From Apoda limacodes (lineage: Eukaryota; Arthropoda; Insecta; Lepidoptera; Limacodidae), in assembly GCA_946406115.1 (NCBI GenBank), contig OX291550.1:32030722-32094721 (forward strand): a stretch of 64,000 nt of DNA. The letters run 5' to 3'. Below are positions 56,746 through 64,000 of the stretch, one piece after another (position 1 is the stretch's first letter; each line of letters opens with the position of its first letter). Position numbers and translations under genes: made by a program. The notes below the pieces were generated by a model that was given only the letters and a program-made list of their open reading frames with translations, did not search any database and was not told the DNA's origin.

Positions 56746-57507
56746 ATATTAAATTGTAGGTATGTCTTAAAATATATTTAAAACATTGATGATTGTATTT
56801 GTTTTTTTATGATAATATGACGTACTAGTTACGTTGTTAACTAAATGGTTTTTTTTAAAGAGTAACTATCTAGTTTCTTGCCGCATTCTTCTCTGCTGTA
56901 AGAAGTCTAAATTACAAAAAGATGGCATTACCTTTCATACGTAAATAAAATTTCATCAAAAACTGACAAACATGTCTTTAATACTATTAATTACGTTTTG
57001 TTCGTCCGGATTTGTTTATATCTACATTTAACAAAACTGGTATAAAAAAATCACTATTTAAAACCCGTCATTTCGGATCAATGACGGTGTAAAAAAGTAG
57101 CGCCCTATTCAAATGTTCTGGCTCGATTTGCCGAAAGGCGATACAGTTGTTCTCTCTCAACACAGATATTATCGAAAATAAAATCTTGATATTTGTAATA
57201 CCTACTTGTATTAACCTATTTTCGTTAATATATTATTACCTATTAACGTGAAACGTCTTAAGATCACACCGAAACATACGGGGACGGGTATGGGTACGGG
57301 TGCGAAATAGTCTATATCGTATTGCCTTAATAAATCCCAAAATATTAGAGATGTAAATGTGGTGTCATTATTTAGCTTATTTTATTAAGTCGCTGATACG
57401 ACCAGGAGTTTGCGTTTGGTGCGGGCAGTTTGGCGAGGAATGGGCATTGGGGAGATTGAACAAAACCGGCGCTCTCTCTCCTTCCCACTAAGTGATTTCA
57501 CTCAGAT
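56746..57507. other. Non-coding spacer
   Basis: AT-rich with no gene; a TTCTTGCCGCATTCTTCTCT patch near 56873 resembles LINE tail sequence in reverse. Confidence 0.45.
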
Positions 57508-57662
57508 GCGATATTTGTCCGGCAGACGCATACAAGTGGATGCAGTTGACGGTAGTTGCTCTGATAGCATAGTCATTAATGCTGGTGTCCCGCAAGGCTC
57601 TGTGATGTCTCCTACGCTGTTTTTTACTGCATATCAATGACATTTTGGACATTAACAATTTT
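57508..57662 (+). mobile_element. LINE family A fragment (RT palm)
   Basis: YLSGRRIQVDAVDGSCSDS and NAGVPQGSVMSPTLFF match 37771-37920. The conserved PQG is intact here, unlike the PKG and SKG of the two longer copies. Only about 155 bases remain. Confidence 0.8.
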
Positions 57663-57813
57663 AATAATCGTACTGATGATTTGAAAAATGAGATCGAAGC
57701 CTAAATTTTCATAGTATATATAGCAGGCTTCGTTATATTTTCGACATCAAAAAAATTAATAGCGAAACATGTATCAAAGGTTTTTTTGGGTCAGTTTGAT
57801 TTATCAAAAAACA

Positions 57814-58478
57814 GAGGTAATATGATATACGCCTCAAAAGAGGTAGTTAAAAGCAGAGGTAATATGAAATACGCCTCAAAAGAGGTAGTGAAAAACACAG
57901 GTAATATGATATACGCCTCAAAAGAGGTAGTAAAAAACCGAGGTAATATGATATACGCCTTAAAAGAGGTAGTGAAAAACAGAGGTAATATGATAAACGC
58001 CTCAAAAGAGGTAGTAAAAAACAGAGGTAAAAAACCGATACACGACTCAAAATAGGTGGTAAAAAACAGAGGTAATATGAAAGACGCCACAAAAGAGGTA
58101 GTAAAAAACAGAGGTAATATGATATACGCCTTAAAAGAGGTAGTGAAAAACAGAGGTAATATGATATACGCCTCAAAAGAGGTAGTTAAAAACAGAGGTA
58201 ATATGAAATACGCCTCAAAAGAGGTAGTGAAAAACACAGGTAATATGATATACGCCTCAAAAGAGGTAGTGAAAAACCGAGGTAATATGATTTACGCCTT
58301 AAAAGAGGTAGTGAAAAACAGAGGTAATATGATAAACGCCTCAAAAGAGGTAGTAAAAAACAGAGGTAATATGATATACGCCTCAAAATAGGTGGTAAAA
58401 AACAGAGGTAATATGAAAGACGCCACAAAAGAGGTAGTAAAAAACAGAGGTAATATGATATACGCCTTAAAAGAGTAA
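57814..58478. repeat. 42-bp satellite-like array, 16 monomers, 8-mer higher-order repeat
   Basis: Monomer GAGGTAATATGATATACGCC then TCAAAAGAGGTAGTGAAAAA and CA. Monomers 1-8 (57814-58152) and 9-16 (58153-58478) match one to one through shared private variants: GAAATACG in 2 and 10, CAGG start in 3 and 11, CCTTAAAAG in 4, 8, 12 and 16, GATAAACG in 5 and 13, AATAGGTGGT in 6 and 14, GAAAGACGCCAC in 7 and 15. The unit is 14 codons, RGNMIYASKEVVKN on the plus strand, and both strands are largely open. I see no evidence that it is translated. Confidence 0.95.
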
Positions 58479-58810
58479 AGGTAGTAAACTTATGTCGCCT
58501 TTGTAAAAAAAATAAGACAACGCCTAAGCGACTCTTAAATACTCACAAAATATTGTACCAGGAACCACGTCGTGTCAAAAGCATTAAATAAAATTAATGG
58601 CAATGACTTGTTTCAGTATATCAGTTATCATGCACATGAAAATGATTTTACTAATCACAATCTGGAATTAGCAAAATTAATCATGGAAAAATATACAGAT
58701 ACAAGAATCTGTTACTAACTGAAAAAAAGTAACCAACAAAAATGTATTCATCAAATCTGCAAAAAATTAATCCATTTTAAAAACTAGTAACTAGTTATTT
58801 TTGCTTTTCT
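58479..58810. other. Spacer between two tandem arrays
   Basis: AT-rich, no gene. A 7-bp palindrome AACTAGT-A-ACTAGTT lies at 58782-58796, just before the 40-bp array. Confidence 0.5.
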
Positions 58811-59930
58811 AATTTTTCTAATTATTTTAATCAGCGCACTCAACCTAAAGTACTTTTCTAATTATTTTAATCAGCGCACTCAACCTAAAGTACTTTTCTA
58901 ATTATTTTAATCAGCGCACTCAACCTCAAGTACTTTTCTAATTATTTTAATCAGCGCACTCAACCTCAAGTACTTTTCTAATTATTTTAATCAGCGCACT
59001 CAACCTCAAGTACTTTTCTAATTATTTTAATCAGCGCACTCAACCTCAAGTACTTTTCTAATTATTTTAATCAGCGCACTCAACCTCAAGTACTTTTCTA
59101 ATTATTTTAATCAGCGCACTCAACCTCAAGTACTTTTCTAATTATTTTAATCAGCGCACTCAACCTCAAGTACTTTTCTAATTATTTTAATCAGCGCACT
59201 CAACCTCAAGTACTTTTCTAATTATTTTAATCAGCGCACTCAACCTCAAGTACTTTTCTAATTATTTTAATCAGCGCACTCAACCTCAAGTACTTTTCTA
59301 ATTATTTTAATCAGCGCACTCAACCTCAAGTACTTTTCTAATTATTTTAATCAGCGCACTCAACCTCAAGTACTTTTCTAATTATTTTAATCAGCGCACT
59401 CAACCTCAAGTACTTTTCTAATTATTTTAATCAGCGCACTCAACCTCAAGTACTTTTCTAATTATTTTAATCAGCGCACTCAACCTCAAGTACTTTTCTA
59501 ATTATTTTAATCAGCGCACTCAACCTCAAGTACTTTTCTAATTATTTTAATCAGCGCACTCAACCTCAAGTACTTTTCTAATTATTTTAATCAGCGCACT
59601 CAACCTCAAGTACTTTTCTAATTATTTTAATCAGCGCACTCAACCTCAAGTACTTTTCTAATTATTTTAATCAGCGCACTCAACCTCAAGTACTTTTCTA
59701 ATTATTTTAATCAGCGCACTCAACCTCAAGTACTTTTCTAATTATTTTAATCAGCGCACTCAACCTCAAGTACTTTTCTAATTATTTTAATCAGCGCACT
59801 CAACCTCAAGTACTTTTCTAATTATTTTAATCAGCGCACTCAACCTCAAGTACTTTTCTAATTATTTTAATCAGCGCACTCAACCTCAAGTACTTTTCTA
59901 ATTATTTTAATCAGCGCACTCAACCTAAAG
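58811..59930. repeat. 40-bp tandem array, 28 copies, highly homogenised
   Basis: Unit TACTTTTCTAATTATTTTAA then TCAGCGCACTCAACCTCAAG. 1,120 bases without one indel. Units 3-27 carry CCTCAAG; only units 1, 2 and 28 carry CCTAAAG, and unit 1 has a divergent first ten bases. No coding frame and no spacers. A satellite-like array homogenised by unequal exchange is the simplest reading. Confidence 0.97.
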
Positions 59931-61461
59931 GTACCGATTTTAAAAATTTTGTACCCATAAACAGTTAAAAGCTTTTTTCTTCAAAGTCCACGCAGACGAG
60001 GTCACGGGAATATTCAGTTTATTATAAATATCTAACACATTTTTAAGAACTAAATAATTACTAAACTAAATAAATATTATGTATCGTACAGTGTTATGAT
60101 TTTACTATATTCCTAAACTATGACAATTGACCAAACGGAGGCACGCATAGACGAACCGTTGGGAGGTCAAGGTTTTATTAATTCTATAAATAATCGGGTA
60201 TAATATATGATGTTATGTATCGTACAAAGTGTTACGAAAATTAAAAAAGATGTGGTAAATCATATGAAATGAGTACCATTTTTCCCACCAGTAAGTCACG
60301 CGGTAATAAAAATAAATATGCTTTATCTGAATCATCTCCAATCTAATCGCGAGTAAACGATTAAACATGTAATACGAATAAATACCATGTAAGGTATAAG
60401 GTCACAGAAGATCCGAGTTAACGTTTTTTTTTATGGCATTTAAGGTAAGTTTTACCAATGTCCTAGAATATAAGTATTGTAACTCTATCTAATTAAACTC
60501 TAGGGGGATGGGAGGGTCATCCACACTTTTTGGGGGAAGATGTGATTTAGCGATAGGTAACTCATTATCTGTCCACAGCTTATCGCTACATGTCGATTAC
60601 CGACGCGATTACGCATAGAACGTGGTTAGCCAGCATCTCTTATGCCCTACGTACCAATAAGTATAGATAAGTTATTGTAGTAATAATTTATATATAAGAG
60701 AAGCTACATTTTAACAGAGCAATCATTCTATATCGAATCTATATTCAATCTCTATATGACAACAGTGTTTATACAACTTATAAGGAACAATGTCTTTCCT
60801 TCAGACCTACGACCAGCCTTATTTCAATCGTTCTCATAGCTTTGAAACGATACTCACATTTTTTTTTACTACGGTTGTCGTACACACACTACGATAAAAC
60901 ACACAGACACACTACCATAAACAATGAATATGTATAGCCAGTTGGACAGATTAACACAAAAACCTTCTCTTCTCCAGCCAGAGATTTTTCGGTGGCAAAA
61001 GTGACAATAATAACAAAAATATCGTAAACGAACGCATGACAGTTTGTTACAGATGATCAAAGATGACTTATACGTCTAGATTACGAAACGAGCCAATCCG
61101 AGTACCTGAATTTTCAGGTACTTGCCGTCACACTCGATGCTAACTGTGCTCCCGCGTAAAGTAAGAAAAATGTAAATTTGTGCAATAAAATCGTGCTAAA
61201 CTATTGACAAAAAAAAGGTTGATGTTAAAAAAATACTTTTCTCAAGTTACACTAATCTGCTTGATATATTTGAGTTACAAACTAAGTTTTAAATTTTTCT
61301 TTTTTATATATTATAATGGGCTCGCACGGTCTTAGCAGACCATTTATGTATTTGCCAGAGTCAATGTCAATTATATTGTATCGTAGCGCGGGCGTTACCG
61401 CGCGTCCTTGTTTTTGTGTCCTAAGATTGGGCGGGAGATTTGGTGTGGATCCTCAAATATT
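59931..61461. other. Non-coding, no gene seen
   Basis: AT-rich. TTATGTATCGTACA occurs twice (60077 and 60213), suggesting old duplication. A GC-richer stretch at 60505-60660 might be an LTR-like fragment; no partner found. A 10-bp hairpin is annotated separately. Confidence 0.4.
61101..61122. other. Perfect 10-bp inverted repeat
   Basis: AGTACCTGAA, two T, TTCAGGTACT. Too tight a loop for a transcribed hairpin of known type and no T run follows; it could be a dimeric protein-binding site or chance. Confidence 0.4.
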
Positions 61462-61489
61462 GACATAGACATAGACATAGACATAGACA
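61462..61489. repeat. (GACATA)n microsatellite
   Basis: About 4.5 GACATA units at the end of a minus-strand LINE remnant; probably its simple-repeat 3' tail. Confidence 0.85.
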
Positions 61490-62170
61490 GACATTTATTT
61501 AGCATCATTTCACCCATACTGTTACATACACGTTTACATAAAGGTACACCAAAATAATGGAAATAAAAATAAGAAATCAAAAAACCCTTAAAAACGAAAA
61601 TATAAAACAAAACAAAAATATACGGATCTAACTAGACATATTTAAATATGGGTGCTGTGATGCCAAACAGGACATCGACTCAGCGTATGCTGCAACAAGG
61701 TGCTGCAGCGCTGATTTTCAGCGTCGCCCTTAATAAAAGGTGTGCCCGTGAGGCACCGGTTATGTGTTCTAGTTTAATGTAAATAGTTATAAGATATATA
61801 AGGTATATATTAAATAATAAATAAGATAAAAATAAATGTATATGCAGGCAAAATTTGTAAAATATAAATACAATAAACTCATATAAAAATCATTAACATT
61901 ATTAAATATATTTTTACTATTTAGCCTTTTAACATTGTGCTGCATTGTTGGAACAAACCGACCACTCCGCTCGCGCGCGACTCATTTTGCTTTTGGACTG
62001 TTAAAAAGTAATTCTTTAGTTTAAATTTAAAATTTTGGACATTACTAAGTTCACGAATAAGAGGAGGTATGTTGTTCCAACATTTGGTAGCCGCGTATCT
62101 GAAACTTCCTCGAAAAGCGGCAGTTCGATGTTGTGGTATTTTCAAAGCACTGTTTAAAACTCTCATATAC
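61490..62170 (-). mobile_element. CR1/L2-like LINE 3' fragment
   Basis: The minus strand at 62166-61921 reads PQHRTAAFRGSFRYAATKC, WNNIPPLIRELSNVQNF and FKLKNYFL, the usual C-terminal end of L2/CR1-group ORF2. A 3' untranslated part and a simple-repeat tail follow. Upstream RT motifs are not recognisable beyond 62170. Confidence 0.65.
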
Positions 62171-62639
62171 CGAGTATCGTCTTCTCTTCGCCACTTTTGC
62201 GCGTCATGTTCTGCTTATTTCTTCATAATTCACTATTCATGCGCCTTCGCTGCACAATTCTTAAGGCGCTTTCGTAAAACATTGCTAAAATATATACATT
62301 GAAACATACTAATTGAATTTAGAAAAAATAAACACAAAAAACACCACTCCTTCTTAAGATTGGCGCCAAAAACCTTCAAAATAATTATTCGCAAAACAAA
62401 CAGCAAATGCTTTTTTTTTAATTTATTTAGGTATTGGCTATCAACCTCCACATAAATGAGAGACAACACATACAGTAAAATTTAAAAAAGAGCAAACCAA
62501 TCAGAATCATACTAATCGGAAAACAAAACATAAAATTACAACTTACATAACAAAAAAAAAACTTTACAGTACATAAAATAATAAAAAATTTAACCAAGAA
62601 ATGAAAAAAAAAGAAATTAACTTGATAATATATACCAAA
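62171..62639. other. AT-rich spacer, no gene seen
   Basis: Low-complexity A/T sequence between two minus-strand LINE remnants; may contain the 3' untranslated region of the right-hand one. Confidence 0.45.
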
Positions 62640-64000
62640 ATTCAAATTCTACCAACTGCATTTACAATAAAATCATAAATTGCAGGATATATAATACGGA
62701 GTTTTAACAATTTTTGACCATCACAAGGAATGGTTTCGTTTTTTAATAAATCTTGGCAAACACCTATAAATAACAATCGTTGTTATGAAAATGCGGAACA
62801 TACAAAAAATATATGATGAAGGTCGCAAGTATCGTAGTAGCAGTATATACACTTAGTATTATTTATAATGTCTAAACGAGCCAAATGAGATGGTAATCTG
62901 CAGTGGCCAATTCTGATTCTGCCTAGAGAGGTGATAAAATACCTGGAACAATAGCCTTTGCATTTCTCAAACCATGCTTTAGTTAAAGGTTCTGGTTCTA
63001 TTTCTGCAAGCCATTTACCTTTGATTTATCTACTAGTTTTAAGGTATGAAGTCCATCTTTTGATCATGTTCTGATTTAAAAACAAAACCAGATCAGAATA
63101 AGGAACATGGAAGTTGCATTCTAAGTTGTTACTAGACGATTTAGCAAGAGAATCTACAAGTTCATTACGCAAAATTCAATTAAGATGTTTAAGTTCTTTA
63201 ATTAGTAAAACTTATACCTTTAGTTCGTCTATTAAATAATTGGTAGATGCATTTAAACTTTTACTGGAGAGTGCTTGAAGAGCACTCATCGAGTCAAACA
63301 GGATTAAATATTTGTTAGTGGTTCTGTTTCCATTTAAATGGGAAATAACATAATTAACGGCATATATAATAGCAATAATCTCAGCTAAGTTAACTGAGAA
63401 AAAGTTAATTATGTATTAACTTTATGTTTTATTATGTAAGTTAATTATGTATAAACATGACCTAGTTTATAATTAGCAACATAAAAAGCCAAGCTTGTCC
63501 TATGACGTGTTTTAGAACCGTCAGTATAAATCTTAATGAAGTCAGATTTACTGCTCAAAAATTCAAACTTTTAATTAAACCTATTTACACAAATTGTAAT
63601 ATCCACAATTTTACTGTAAAATCCAATATCGTAGCAGGGAAATGAATTAGTCCAGTGAACTATGTCTTGGAATTCGAAATTGAGATAAGTTATTGATTGA
63701 TTAATAGTAGGGCAGATTATTTACGGTATTACATTATAATTCGGTATAACAAATCCAAAAATATATCTAGAGATAACATCATTATCACGGCTAATTATTT
63801 CAAAGAGAATTATCAGTTATGTAAGCCCTTCTAATAAATAAAGGAACAATACCAGTCTCCACTTCTAAGGAATTTATAGGAGATGATTTCATAGGGCCAC
63901 ATATTATGCGTAGTGCTTTATTTTGTAATACATCAAGTTTCTTTAATAAATGAGAAGAAGCATTGTTATAAAATGTACACCCATAGTCAAAGTGACTCCG
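62640..64000 (-). mobile_element. I-group-like LINE remnant with RNase H domain, cut by window edge
   Basis: Minus strand from 64000: HFDYGCTFYNNASSHL, LQNKALRIICGPMKSSP, then an RNase H domain: IKIYTDGSKTRHRTSLAF, LAEIIAIIYAVNYVI, LILFDSMSALQALSS and RNELVDSLAKSS. The DGS, AEI and FDS acidic residues fit the RNase H active site. After it come RIRIGHCRLPSHLARL and a zinc-binding CIYCYYDTCDLHHIFFVC. An RNase H behind the RT is typical of I, R1-related and LOA-type LINEs. Stops and frame changes occur throughout. The RT core lies beyond the window. Confidence 0.75.

Noticed and set aside
57791..58428. Minus-strand membrane-like protein rich in Phe and Leu
   Set aside because: It is the complement of the 42-bp array; openness follows from the repeat unit being a multiple of three without stops, not from selection.
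58811..59930. CRISPR array
   Set aside because: Units are directly adjacent 40-bp repeats without unique spacers, and the surroundings are a eukaryotic, intron-bearing genome.
61101..61122. Transcription terminator hairpin
   Set aside because: Two-base loop, no following T run and a eukaryotic context.

Overview
This window is eukaryotic, AT-rich, intron-bearing and dominated by decayed transposable elements. The element mix points to an arthropod, most likely a moth or butterfly (inference): CsRn1-like, errantivirus-like, Copia, BEL/Pao and DIRS-like LTR/YR elements, several APE-type LINE families, and LINE tails carrying the motif GAAGAACCGGCAAGAAACTC, which is common in Lepidoptera. No bacterial or viral genome organisation is present.

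The only host gene recognised is a heparan N-sulfatase (sulfamidase, SGSH-like) on the minus strand. Two exons (13759-13888 and 12467-12603) have correct splice sites, matching phases and an intact sulfatase Cys motif rebuilt across the intron. The other exons were not found and probably lie beyond large, transposon-filled introns.

Layout. 1-2901: CsRn1-like Ty3/Gypsy pol (+). 4266-5850: DIRS-like tyrosine-recombinase retrotransposon (+). about 5860-9203: Copia element (+) with a half-tRNA-iMet primer site, one reading frame and six in-frame stops. 9204-14960: SGSH exons, one MITE, microsatellites and an intronic minisatellite. 15060-24420: errantivirus-like provirus (-), its gag broken by two separate LINE insertions, one of which carries a further insertion. 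25500-33705: two nearly complete LINEs head to tail (+). 33800-41545: more LINEs, including a CR1-like copy split by a jockey-like LINE that itself carries a hAT-type MITE. 41830-47470: second CsRn1-like element (-), split by a LINE and AT-rich sequence. 48205-50680: two BEL/Pao remnants facing each other. 52270-56745: jockey-like and CR1-like LINE pieces. 57814-59930: two satellite-like arrays. 61462-64000: LINE remnants (-), the last with an RNase H domain.

The recurring unexplained theme is tandem repetition, several times born inside transposon coding sequence: 25 bp x 9 in a retropepsin, 33 bp x 8 in frame in a LINE reverse transcriptase, 42 bp x 16 with an eight-monomer higher-order period, and 40 bp x 28 almost perfectly homogenised. 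No retrotransposon copy here looks capable of making an intact polyprotein.
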